Part shown: positions 39,215 through 47,568 of the stretch, in pieces | Layout of the letters: each line of letters opens with the position of its first letter | Position numbering within the stretch: the first letter of the stretch is position 1 | Origin: Sipunculus nudus | Taxonomy: Eukaryota; Annelida; Sipuncula; Golfingiida; Sipunculidae | Assembly (NCBI GenBank): GCA_026874595.1 | Contig: CM049322.1 | Location: 1,847,900 to 1,911,899 of the forward strand | Direction: 5' to 3' | Length of the DNA stretch: 64,000 nt | The notes under the pieces: generated by a model | The model's database searches: none | What the model was told of the DNA's origin: nothing | The model's input: the letters and a program-made list of their open reading frames with translations, nothing else | Position numbers and translations under genes: made by a program

Positions 39215-40175
39215 TCTCCATAATTCAGCCAAAAATCATTCATGTGGAACAATTAGAGACAATTATTATAAGAATTATTCTTGGGATTATTCTTGTAAAA
39301 TATTAAACAAATTGGCTTCAGTGGAGTCAGTCGAAAAATGTTTTGCATGTTTATAACACATATAGGAAAAAAATACAGCAAATTGGCTAAGTTAAGCTTC
39401 CCATAACTCAGCCAAAAATCCAAAGCTAAAGCCGCTTGAACAAACTTGAATTATCAACATCTGAGAATCATTAATGTGTGAGATAAAAGAATTTGGCCCA
39501 GTGGTTTTGAGGAGAAGATCTTTGTAACCACTGAGCTTGTTATGGCAATTACTAAATTCAGCTTCCCATAACTCAGGCAAAGTTCACTGAACAGAAACCA
39601 TTTGAACAAACGTCAGAAAGCACTACCCTAGGATCTGTGTGACATTTAACAATTTGGCCATATGGTTTCAGAGAAGTTTTATGTTCCCCTTAGTATGATA
39701 CGGGCAACAAAAGCCCCCGTACAAAAAAGGCAGATGCAGGTGGCGCATCCAATACCGCAATTTTATATACAACTCAGGTGAACAGCATTGGCATAAAATT
39801 TGGTGATGATAGCTCCCGCCGTTTCTGAGATTGATATTTTAGTATGCTAACTCTCCCAACAATCACCAAAATAAAACCATTTGAAAAAAATTGAGGGAGA
39901 TTGTTACTGGAATTATTTCTTTGAAATATTAGACAATTTGTCCTGACAGTTTCGGAGAAGAAGATTTTAAAATTTTTCAAGTTTTTTTTCTATAAAATCT
40001 AAGTTATTGCAGATACCCAAAAAATTAGCAAAAATTGTACATGTAACTGATTTTTGTATGCAATTTGGAGCTGTTAGCTCCAACGGTTTCTGAGATAGTA
40101 TGGGTTAACGTATGAACGACGGAGTATGGCGGTCGGACGACGCTGCGCTGTGGCATAAGCTCACAGGTTCGCTTA
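39215..40175. repeat. Cluster 1 of a dispersed repeat module (unit 1)
   Basis: At least four degenerate copies of one module lie head to tail. Each has a part like CCATAACTCAGCCAAAAATC (39,218; 39,400; 39,563; degenerate near 39,870), then GAACCATTTGAACAAACTTG-like, a central AAATATTAAACAATTTGGCC-like part, and GAGAAGAAGATC-like. The last copy continues with ATAGCTCCCGCCGTTTCTGAG and ends in GGTTAACGTATGAACGACGG and GCATAAGCTCACAGGTTCG. I recall similar modules as abundant in bivalve genomes, but the family name is unknown to me. Small minus-strand open frames here (39,392-39,580 and 39,774-39,980) are by-products of the repeat and recur in degraded form in cluster 2. Confidence 0.78.
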
Positions 40176-40213
40176 AACTTAGGTAGAGCAATCCGACCGG
40201 ACCAGTCAAAAGT

Positions 40214-40233
40214 TATGGACCGTTTGGTCCATA
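40214..40233. repeat. Perfect inverted repeat, 8-bp arms, 4-bp loop (unit 1)
   Basis: TATGGACC-GTTT-GGTCCATA. Copies at 50,252-50,271 and 60,276-60,295. It lies just after repeat cluster 1. It could form a small hairpin, but there is no T-run typical of a terminator and no evidence of function. Confidence 0.6.
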
Positions 40234-41159
40234 TCTCTACTAAATATTATCATTATTGTGACACCATTTATATGACAACTAGTGTAAGCCATCTTGGGAA
40301 TTTAGGACTGCAATGGAATTAAGTCTACTGTTTTTGTCTGTCATCCTCAGTATTTATTATGGATTTTAGTGCATGTTTGTTTTAAATGTTAGTTTTTTGC
40401 TCAGCTGACTGAAAGGCCATCTGAGCTAAGGCAAACGTTGCACTCAGGGATGTCTTAAGCAAATCTTCATAGACTCTGGATAACAGAATGACCTATATTC
40501 TGTGAACTAATTACCAAAAACATTTTAAGGACCCAGACAGTCAGACAGGGCACAAAACTTAACTGTAGCACCTAGAGAATCGACTAACTTTACATCCTGG
40601 GAGGTCTTGAAAAAGCTCCCAGTGACCTGTATCTTTTATTTACGTGTCCTGTTATCGTACCCAGAATAATTAAACATTTGATTTAAAAGCTCCAGTCTCT
40701 GAATAACTAATCAATTGATTGCCATGATTCTTTCCATGCATATTGATCGTGGAGTGCATGTTTCAACAGTTCCTGAAGACTGGTGATGCCACCTTTATTT
40801 TTTTCTATACCATAACCGGTAGACCTAGGAACTTCTAACATCTAAAATGCATCTCTTTGGAAACCTGAAATTAGAACATGATGGCCTATATTTTGCAAAC
40901 TCCGGGCCAAGGACATGATTATGAGCACCCATTGATTCAGACAGGACACATATTGTATCCATTTGGCACAGAATCTTCGAACAATTAACATAACATTCAG
41001 GCAGGTCCTTGGTAAACCTCTGAAGAGAACCCTAAAGATGCGTAATAATTGTTACAACAGATTTGTGGCAGGTACAAGGCAGAAAAAAGCTATGAGCTAT
41101 AGTTTGTGCGACTATGATGATTCTGAACAAAGATATGAAGAATAAACAATTTTGTGCTT
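40234..41159. repeat. Gene-free stretch with a degenerate direct repeat (unit 1)
   Basis: Two segments are related: about 40,487-40,585 (AATGACCTATATTCTGTGAAC ... GTCAGACAGGGCACA ... GAATCGACTAAC) and about 40,877-40,985 (GATGGCCTATATTTTGCAAAC ... TTCAGACAGGACACA ... GAATCTTCGAAC). GCTCAG and CTGAGC at 40,399-40,404 and 40,421-40,426 form a further inverted pair. Short open frames on both strands around 40,963-41,145 fall inside the second repeat copy and show no protein features. Equivalents are 50,272-51,197 and 60,296-61,221. Confidence 0.6.
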
Positions 41160-41225
41160 TTTTATGACCTCGACCTTGACCTTTGCCTTACTTAGACCAA
41201 AATCAATAGGCTTCTAGGGCAGGGG
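41160..41225 (-). repeat. TGACCT-rich dispersed repeat with three fused AGGTCA-like sites (unit 1)
   Basis: The plus strand reads TGACCTCGACCTTGACCT (41,165-41,182) and then AAAATCAATAGGCTTC. On the minus strand this is AGGTCA-AGGTCG-AGGTCA with no spacing, three nuclear-receptor half-sites in tandem, the middle one preceded by TCA as in extended monomer sites. GACCTTGACC followed by AAAATCAATAGG is a phrase I recall as widespread in mollusc repeats. The regulatory reading is inference. Most such copies are probably just repeat remnants. Confidence 0.55.
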
Positions 41226-42073
41226 GTTAGAGGAGAGGGGTCCTGAAGGGACAGTGGGGTTTCTGGCTGATTTAGTTTTATATTCTATGAGAATATGGCG
41301 AAACAACTGGTTTGTCAAATTTAAAGAAAAACAAGCAAATTCGTGGAATTTATGTCTTCTGCTTCTGCCTCTTGTTGTCCCCTGCTGTTTTAGTTCTTAT
41401 TACCCCATGATGATGTCTCCGCAATGAACATGGCCCAAAAGGGATTGTTTTTGAGCTGCTGTTCATAAATTTTCAGACTATAAAACCAATCCCAACCAAG
41501 GTATGCATAAGAGCAATCACTGATCCAAATTTGAATGAAATCGTATAATTTTAGGAAAGCTATCGCATGGAAACGAGACCTGACAGACAGACAAACCCAA
41601 ATCAATGTCTCCCGTTCCGAGGAACTAGGGACAAATATGCAGCACTTCAAAAGTTATATGGGTCGTAATAACTTTCCAACTCCTCCACGATTTTGGTAGA
41701 AAATAACTTGTGTTTCAAATTTCAGGGAGAGTATACAGTAATTGAGTTCACAAGATATCCTATACAATAATCATTGGTTGGAATTTAATAGCTGTTTTTG
41801 TAGTGATAATATGTGGGATGTAAGTTTCAGGAGCAGAAGACTTCTCGTTGATGATCTGATAATATAACAATCATGAATGGTTTATTCCTTTTCTTTATAT
41901 ACAAATGTTTCTGATATTCTTCTAAATAAACCTTTGTGAATTTGACATATCTTGCTGGCAATGGTCCTGGCTGTCTTAATTTTCTTCTGAATCTAAATGT
42001 AACTAAAAAAAGTAAATAAATGGAACTGAATGTAGTTTCTAACTTTAGTTCTATCTGTCCTTGTCCCAGGTCA

Positions 42074-42076
<3 letters not shown>
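41226..42076. other. Gene-free stretch, dispersed-repeat remnants (unit 1)
   Basis: Contains ACGAGACCTGACAGACAGAC and ATCAATGTCTCCCGTTCCG (about 41,572-41,622), a phrase that looks like another dispersed invertebrate repeat. A minus-strand open frame of 86 codons (41,390-41,650) covers it and shows no recognisable domain. Equivalents are 51,264-52,114 and 61,288-62,138. Confidence 0.5.

Positions 42077-42137
<61 letters not shown>
42077..42137. repeat. (AT)n dinucleotide tract, ~61 bp (unit 1)
   Basis: Uninterrupted AT repeat. The tract differs in length between units (about 61, 41 and 55 bp) and accounts for most of the length difference between units 1 and 2. It creates an Ile-Tyr run in a minus-strand open frame that is not considered a gene. 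Confidence 0.97.
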
Positions 42138-42143
<6 letters not shown>

Positions 42144-43273
42144 GTAAAGACAAGACAAATAAGATGAACTACTCCCATGTTAATTATACCCTGGTGATTA
42201 TATTTCCTGCCAGTTTGCTAATCTCCAAATTCTAAATGTTAAAGACAATGCACAACATCATTTACCCTCGAGAGACTACCTTGACACTCTCACTAATTAA
42301 CTTTTACATTAACATTTGTGCATTCAAATATGAAAAGATTCCAGACACGTAAATAAACATAATTGCAATAATAAATGTTATCAAGCTAAATCTGTGAAAT
42401 ACCTAATTGCTATATTGTAGTGAACTCTCCATATGAAGTGTATAGATGAAGTAATAACATATTTGTAAGAGTAAAAATAATTAATATTAATTATATAAAC
42501 GAGGAATAATAATGAATAAGTTATAAATAGATGAAATCATAATTAATGAACAAAGTAGGGACTACTGATGTATTTATCTCTAAAGTTAACATCTTGGTAC
42601 CTAATTAATATCTGAAATCATACTTTTACCTGGTAACACTATATTGCAAACACTGCAATCTACAGAAGCGGAAGAAACTAGTCATGATCAATAAAAAAAT
42701 ACAAGGTTTTAGGACACCAGATGATAAAAGGATTGTAATCATTTGAGGGTCTCAAAATAAAGGTTAAAATGGATGAAAATAAAAAAGGCCTACAGGCCTA
42801 ATGCAAACCTGAGCAATGGGATATACACCACATATTATGCTTCAATGCTGGACCATTACTTTTCAAGTACATGTGTAACATGTATATAAACAATGCAAGT
42901 ACTAAACATTTTGAACAAGAAACAATTACACAAACATCACTGCTGAAACTCTGGCATGGGTGCACAAAACGCAAAAAAGATTGTAGATGGCACCACCAGC
43001 TATACAACAAAGCTATCAGATATATATACATATGCCCAATTTTAGACTGATATATCAAACCCCTCCTGAGATATAAGCAGAGACATACACTGTGCAAAAG
43101 TCATTGTAGGTGGTGACAACTGTCTTGTGAACGAGAAAACCTTCAATGACGCATAGGCAGGTCGAAATATCAGGCCAATACATCAAACTTAACCTGAATT
43201 TGATGCACTGACCAGGCTTAGGAGAGAAAGGCAGTTGACCGGATTAACTGTGACAATTTGCTGGCTCAAACTA
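42138..43273. other. AT-rich gene-free stretch (unit 1)
   Basis: No supported gene. A segment near 42,711-42,790 (AGGACACCAG ... GGTCTCAAAATAAAGG ... AAAAAAGGCC) resembles 44,416-44,520 (AGGACACCAG ... GGTCTCAAAAGTATAAA ... AAAAAGGTGG), suggesting another degenerate repeat pair in direct orientation. Equivalents are 52,156-53,292 and 62,194-63,330. Unit 1 differs from both at ATTAATATTAATTATATAAA near 42,480. Confidence 0.5.
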
Positions 43274-43395
43274 CTGCACTGAGTGAACTCTTAACCAGCA
43301 CCTGGCTATACTGAGTGAACTTTTGACCTGTACCTGGCTGCACTGAGTGAACTTTTGACCTATACCTGGCTGCATTGAGTGAACTCTTGACCTGT
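43274..43395. repeat. 32-bp minisatellite, ~3.8 copies (unit 1)
   Basis: Copies start at 43,274, 43,306, 43,338 and 43,370 (partial). Each begins CTGCACTGAGTGAACT or CTATACTGAGTGAACT and continues TTTGACCTGTACCTGG-like. The repeat keeps a minus-strand frame open, so an 82-codon open frame with a repeated peptide appears at 43,266-43,514. The 32-bp period is not a multiple of three, so the repeated peptide shifts, which argues against a coding role. Confidence 0.9.
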
Positions 43396-43534
43396 TGCAT
43401 AATCTGACACAGTTGGTAGTCTGCCAAAGCTATAAATAGACCCAGACTGACCTTTGGCCTGTTAGCAATCTGAAATAGTTGGCAGTCTTCCAAGCTGTTC
43501 ATAGATACAGACACGATCTTTGCCTGCTTTTACC

Positions 43535-44172
43535 CCATAAAATCTAAGAAAGTGCAGTTAGCCAAATAATAAACAAAATCCGATAGAGTTTTTAAGATGA
43601 CTAATTTTTTTGCATAAAATTTGGTGATGCTAGCTCCTACCATTTTCGAGATAGTATGGGTTAAGGTACATACGATTAATGGCCTTTTACATAAACGGTC
43701 AATGCAGGTGACGCCACCAATACCCCAATTTCAAATATGACTCCTATGACCAACATTTGCATGAAATATGATGATGATAGCTCCAGCCGTTTCTTATAAT
43801 TTTAGTATGCTTTTTTTGGACAGATGACTAAGTTAAACTTCCTGTAACTCGGTCAAAAATCACTGAAATTGAACCATTAGGACAAACTTGAGAGGGATTG
43901 TTCCAGAAATCGTTTCTGTGAAATACTGGACAATTTGGCTGAGCAGTTTCGGAGAAGAAGATCGTTGTTATCTTTTTCCCTAAAAAATCTAAGAAAATGC
44001 AGTTAGCTAAAAAATAAGCAAAATCCGATAGAATTTTTAGATGACTATTTTTTGGCATAAATTTGGTGATGCTAGCTCCTGACGTTTTTGAGATAGTATG
44101 GGTTAACGTACAGACGATGGCCGACGGACGACCCCACACCATCGCATAGGCTTACTGGTTCGCTAAAATACA
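43535..44172. repeat. Cluster 2 of the dispersed repeat module (unit 1)
   Basis: Two copies of the module family seen at 39,215-40,175. The first (43,535-43,690) has CATAAAATCTAAGAAAGTGC, TTTGGTGATGCTAGCTCC and GAGATAGTATGGGTTAAGG. The second (43,690-44,172) has GTGACGCCACCAATACCCC, CTGTAACTCGGTCAAAAATC, TTTCGGAGAAGAAGATCG, GAGATAGTATGGGTTAACG and a GACGATGGCCGACGGACGAC tail ending GCATAGGCTTACTGGTTCG. Both point the same way as cluster 1. The minus-strand open frame at 43,828-44,142 shares its residue pattern (FFSET...NC...RN) with the one at 39,774-39,980 and is repeat-derived. Confidence 0.78.
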
Positions 44173-45660
44173 GGCGGTGACACTAGTCTTCAGCAACTAA
44201 TGAAACTATTCATGAATAATAAACATACCAGCTTTTTGGACACTCGATGACATTAGATGAAACAGAGCGACAGATTACACTTATGTAATTTATGTAATTT
44301 GACATCTAAAAAATTAAGGAAAAGGGTGTGTTAAAAATAGGTGTAAAACCAATGCTCCTGACATGATAAAACTAAAGAAATAAAAAAAATAACAAAAAAT
44401 ATTTATTAAATGTTTCAGGACACCAGGAAAAAAAAACACAGCTGAGAAATTAATATAACTGCTGTCACTTGATGGTCTCAAAAGTATAAAAATAGCGTGA
44501 TAATAGAAAAAAAGGTGGTGCTTTCAGTGTGAAGCAGCGAGTTTATAAATAATTGTCCACGAGAGCTGGCTCAATCACTATTATCTTACCAATTTGTTAA
44601 CAATTTAGAAATTCAATTTTTTTTCAACACAACTACATTTGTTACTGGCTGCTTGCAAAGAAAATGGATCCATGGGTCACAGCGCTCAGAAAAACAATGT
44701 AACACTTTAGCAAATGCAAAATATACTTATTTCTACTGTTACTGTGTTTTACATATTAGCATTTGAAAAGCCAAGAGGAAAAGGCCCTGCTATTTGGTGA
44801 TAATCAAGTACTAAATATAGGAGAGCCAAACTAATACCCTGACAGGACTGCCATTGAAACAATTGGCCAATGGACCATGACTATCAGCTGAATTTGACAT
44901 ACAGTTGATGCATGCATTAATGATTGGTGTTATGATCTGGTGGAAAATATTTGGCTAAGAACCTTGAACAATGGGTACAATGAATTCCAGAGTGCTAAAA
45001 ATCAATTTTTTTGCATATAGTCCTCAGAAAATACGTAACAGTGACCTCATTTGAGGCTTCCTTAATTTTACCAGGGACTCCCTAGATGCTAAGTAAAAGG
45101 TTTCAACATCAAACTGCTACAACTTGTGTCCATCTGACTTATGGGGTACTCAAATCATGATCTTTCACGTAGATCACAAAATATAGGTCACAACCAGGAG
45201 ATTACATAAATGGAGTTGCAACTCTGGGCCTGGCCATGTCGAATGTTGCTGACGGGTTTCATAAAACCTGCTCGCCAAAGGCACAAGGAGATGCTGCTGG
45301 TAGCCCTAGTAATAATTCATACAGCGTGAGAATACACCCTTCGGCGGAATAACTCTCTAGAGTATTTTATGTTGTCACTGGAACAATCTAAACACAATTT
45401 ATTTTAATATAAACATCAGGGAATAATTTGTAAGGTTTCGCATTCCCGATTGCTAATCAATATGACAGTCCTGCGAGGCAATACAGGATTGCATATAGGC
45501 ACTGCGAATTCAATTTTTTTTTTTGTAAAATAATTCCATCCGTGCTGAACATTTCATTTACTTTTGAACTCCAAAAATAAAATAAGTAAGAATTCCACAC
45601 GCGTCTGTCATTCGGCGACAAGTACACGGCATCCCACCGTTCAAACATGTTTTGGGTTTA
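44173..45660. other. Long gene-free stretch (unit 1)
   Basis: No supported gene. On the minus strand, 45,270-45,350 reads as a short open stretch (ILTLYELLLGLPAASPCAF) ending in a stop, with no recognised homology. On the minus strand a 63-codon open frame (45,457-45,648, MFERWDAVYLSPNDRRVWNS at its start) contains an AAAAGTAAAT donor-like site after about 30 codons, but its distal part is low-complexity. Neither is strong enough to call a gene. Equivalent is 54,192-55,679. Confidence 0.4.
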
Positions 45661-45737
45661 ACAATAGTCTCTTAAACGGCCACTTAATGTGCCGCCACTG
45701 ATATCGGCATGTATTTCTGATTACGATAGTATTTTAA

Positions 45738-45968
45738 ATGGCCACTAGGTGGCACCGCCGGTATAAGTTTCAAGCCAATGACGACTTCAGTCTAATATCA
45801 ATTTTGGGAGATACTTTACAGGGAGAGACGCTCGATCGTGGCGTTTTGTTATACAGCTTAGATTTCAAGGTAAACACCATGATATGTCTTTATTTTTTAG
45901 AGCTGATAACTTTCCCAATCATTTTCAATTGTTTCTCATCATTACTTTTATTTAAATATCTTCGTTAA
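45738..45968 (+). CDS. Weak candidate small ORF or exon upstream of the CpG-rich patch (unit 1)
   Basis: An open frame of 76 codons starting MATRWHRRYKFQANDDF. The first about 44 codons are compositionally ordinary. Then comes a donor-like CAAG/GTAAAC at 45,869/45,870, followed by a hydrophobic, AT-rich tail that looks like intron read as protein. If an exon is real it probably ends at 45,869, and the start codon may lie in untranslated sequence because the CTCF-like motif overlaps it. No homology was recognised. The copy in unit 2 (55,757-55,987) differs by one residue (D to E). Confidence 0.2.
   Translation: MATRWHRRYKFQANDDFSLISILGDTLQGETLDRGVLLYSLDFKVNTMICLYFLELITFPIIFNCFSSLLLFKYLR
45742..45755 (+). 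promoter_or_regulatory. CTCF-like motif (unit 1)
   Basis: CCACTAGGTGGCAC fits the CTCF core consensus CCASYAGRKGGCRS at all 14 positions, and the preceding TGG also fits the longer vertebrate matrix. In AT-rich sequence such a match is unlikely by chance in a few tens of kb. About 65 bp upstream lies a related but imperfect motif (CGGCCACTTAATGTGCCGCC, 45,677-45,696), so the site may be an ancient tandem pair. CTCF and its motif are conserved across bilaterians. Binding here is inference. Confidence 0.55.
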
Positions 45969-45969
45969 A

Positions 45970-46137
45970 ATGGCTATGAACATGTCACTACAAGGTTTTG
46001 ATTATGGAAATTCAGTCGGAAATCAACTACTTTCGGTAATTTGGGTATCCGATCGACGTATGTATGCTTGTATCATCGCATTTACGAGCACTGGAATTGT
46101 TGCACGACTATTTCCCGCCATGGAATCACATGAATGA
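45970..46137 (+). CDS. Weak candidate first exon, MAMNMSLQGFDYGNSVGNQ... (unit 1)
   Basis: A 55-codon open frame whose ATG sits in a good initiation context (TTAAAATGG) one base after the stop of the preceding frame. It starts MAMNMSLQGFDYGNSVGNQL. A donor-like TTTCG/GTAATT follows about 23 codons in, so a first coding exon of roughly 45,970-46,038 is possible. It lies just upstream of a CpG-rich, CCAAT-containing patch. I recognise no family and see no downstream exon within the unit. It could be the broken 5' end of a gene captured in the repeat, or chance. Confidence 0.22.
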   Translation: MAMNMSLQGFDYGNSVGNQLLSVIWVSDRRMYACIIAFTSTGIVARLFPAMESHE

Positions 46138-46179
46138 AAAGTATTAACACGTATGCGCGTAGTATACTATGGATCTCCG

Positions 46180-46226
46180 ATTGGCGCTCTTTCTGGTGAT
46201 GCTGGGCGGGGACTCTTTCCGCCAAT
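46180..46226. promoter_or_regulatory. Promoter-like patch with opposed CCAAT boxes and a GC box (unit 1)
   Basis: ATTGGCG (46,180-46,186) and CGCCAAT (46,220-46,226) are inverted CCAAT boxes about 33 bp apart, with GGGCGGGGAC between them and AGCGC at each side. TTTCCCGCC, an E2F-type site, lies about 70 bp upstream. The area is locally CpG-rich in an AT-rich region, with CGTATGCGCGTAG nearby. It could be a core promoter, possibly bidirectional. Direction and any transcript are unknown. Similar sequence might also belong to a dispersed repeat. Confidence 0.35.
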
Positions 46227-46240
46227 AGCGCTGAAGCCCT

Positions 46241-46942
46241 GAAAGATGGTCACAAGCAAATAAACTCTCAATCAATTTCTCATAAAGTGAAACGCTAAAA
46301 ATAGCATCGGGCACCTGCATGTGTTTTTTTTAGAGTGGCTAATACCGCTTCATACGGCTACCGCGTAAAGCCGCTGTTTAAAGGGCTCCGAATATTTTGT
46401 CAAGTGATATAGTACTTCAGCCAGACCCCAAAATTCGGATGGTCGGTACCATTTTGGTGACAAATTTACCATGTGTGCTTGATAGGTATACATGTGTAGG
46501 TAAAAAAATGCCTGATAGCAGTATGAAAATGGTAGCTTTCAGTGAAAAATGGATGTTTTATGTCGGATGACGTATATATATATTTTTCATTTCAAGGATA
46601 CTAACTTCAGAGTGGTTATAAGCCCCATACTTCTTATTATGGAAAACGTATCCAGTCAAAATTAGTCTCAAATGATAGTTTAACCCTAATTTTCAGTATG
46701 AAATGCTATTTTTGACGACTGGGTGTATACTGCTTTCTTAATACATTCTTACACTTACACTCACCCCTAGGACAAACGACAAAAGAGTGGTTTTATAAAT
46801 TAACTTCATACAACTTTATAAGCCAAACTTATATCCTGCCAAATGTGATCTTGCATAATACCTTGTAAAATAATCTTTTCAATGATCCATCATTTATGAT
46901 CAACAGGTGTATGCACCTCAGTCATACTTTCTTATGTCCTCA
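46241..46942. other. Gene-free stretch (unit 1)
   Basis: No supported gene. It holds a CpG-bearing segment near 46,345-46,385 (ACCGCTTCATACGGCTACCG), a short ATATATAT tract near 46,572, and otherwise AT-rich sequence. Equivalent is 56,263-56,964. Confidence 0.5.
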
Positions 46943-47077
46943 CAGGGGCAGATCCAGGATTAAAGAACTAATGGCAAAACCTATAAAAAAGGTCCCCAGG
47001 TCCAGAAGGGGGGGGGGGGGGCAGGACACAAAACTTAGTCTGAAGAGGTTGTGGAAAAGAGGGGTCCGGACCTCCAT
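46943..47077. mobile_element. Transposon-like fragment with G-tract (unit 1)
   Basis: Begins CAGGGGCAGATCCAGGATTA, continues to a 14-G run (47,008-47,021) and GGCAGGACACAAAACTTAG-like sequence, and ends near GGGGTCCGGACCTCC. CAGGGGCGGATCCAGG-type starts with following G-runs recur as ends of short non-autonomous elements in many invertebrate genomes (recall, not checked). No clear terminal inverted repeat or target duplication is visible, so it is probably a fragment. The open frames crossing it on either strand are artefacts of the G-run. Confidence 0.45.
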
Positions 47078-47335
47078 ATATAGAATGCGTCAACAGATAT
47101 AACGTTATGTCGGTAACCGAATACAATAAGAACTGCCGCAACTGTCAGTTCCAAGTTATGTAGTAATATTGATCATAGGAATGGTATTTTGTTTGTAAGC
47201 TATACGTTGTCCTAATTTGTGCAAGCCAAAAAAATAGAATTCCTTCCATTCCATGGTCTATTCATTGGAGATAATCGACGGATGACTAAATAAGTATGAG
47301 ATGTGCTGAACTATTATAAGATTTTTCTTTACTTT

Positions 47336-47391
47336 TAACTCTGTCAAGGTATGTACAATTCATTCATGTGGAACAATTAGAGACAATTATT
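47336..47391. repeat. Patchwork junction at the end of unit 1
   Basis: Two copied pieces lie side by side just before the satellite piece of unit 2. Positions 47,336-47,355 copy 38,049-38,068 (TAACTATGTCAAGGTATGTA, here with one change). Positions 47,360-47,391 are a 32-bp exact copy of 39,236-39,267 (TCATTCATGTGG ... GACAATTATT). Both sources lie in the same unit, in the same orientation and in the same order. This is the look of templated insertions made when the duplication joint formed. Confidence 0.85.
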
Positions 47392-47568
47392 TAATCTAAT
47401 TTAGGGACCCATTTTTCTCTTTTAACCTAAATTGATCAAAAGTTTTTTTACCATGTTCGACATAAATAGACTGCTGGGAAGTCTAACATTATATTATTTC
47501 TTCGGAAAATGGTCGCAAAACGCATTTATGGAGACATAGTTCCTTTGCTTACACTTTGCTTACGCTTT
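47392..47568 (+). repeat. Truncated forward satellite piece at the start of unit 2
   Basis: About 177 bp equivalent to 37,352-37,528: the end of a B spacer, the A phase point GGAAAATGGTCGCAAAACGC, and two and a half units of the 11-bp block ending CTTACGCTTTACC. There is no satellite to its left. It shows that the breakpoint of the 10-kb duplication lay inside the array edge. Confidence 0.95.

Larger units (their letters stand above)
37352..47391. repeat. 10-kb tandem unit 1 (10,040 bp)
   Basis: First of three direct copies. Its left end lies inside the satellite edge, where matching to units 2 and 3 starts at TAATCTAATTTAGGG. It then runs through the inverted monomer, AT-rich sequence, dispersed repeats and promoter-like patch to TTAGAGACAATTATT at 47,391. 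Unlike units 2 and 3 it is preceded by the intact satellite array, so it probably keeps the original array-to-flank junction. Differences from the other units by eye are scattered single bases, short indels and the (AT)n length. Confidence 0.93.

Noticed and set aside
39774-39980. Minus-strand open frames sharing FFSET...NC...RN with the frame at 43,828-44,142
   Set aside because: Both lie in degenerate copies of the same dispersed repeat module, with stops nearby in every copy. The shared pattern reflects repeat ancestry.
40160-40180. tRNA-like GGTTCG at the end of repeat cluster 1
   Set aside because: No cloverleaf arms or matching A box can be built around it. It is only the tail of the dispersed module.
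40963-41145. Plus-strand 60-codon frame (MAQNLRTINITFRQV) and an overlapping minus-strand frame in units 2 and 3
   Set aside because: It falls inside the second copy of a degenerate direct repeat. The minus-strand frame is missing in unit 1 because of a single base change, and no domain is recognised.
41827-42153. Minus-strand 108-codon open frame with an Ile-Tyr run, a hydrophobic segment and QPGPLPARY, faintly like a P450 N-terminus
   Set aside because: The Ile-Tyr run is the (AT)n tract, its length changes between units, and no P450 heme or helix motif follows. It is a chance resemblance.
43266-43514. Minus-strand open frame with a repeated peptide
   Set aside because: It is created by the 32-bp minisatellite. 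The period is not a multiple of three and there is no other protein feature.
46896-47102. Open frames across the G-tract on either strand
   Set aside because: The 14/13-G length difference between units shifts the frame, and the sequence looks like a transposon fragment.
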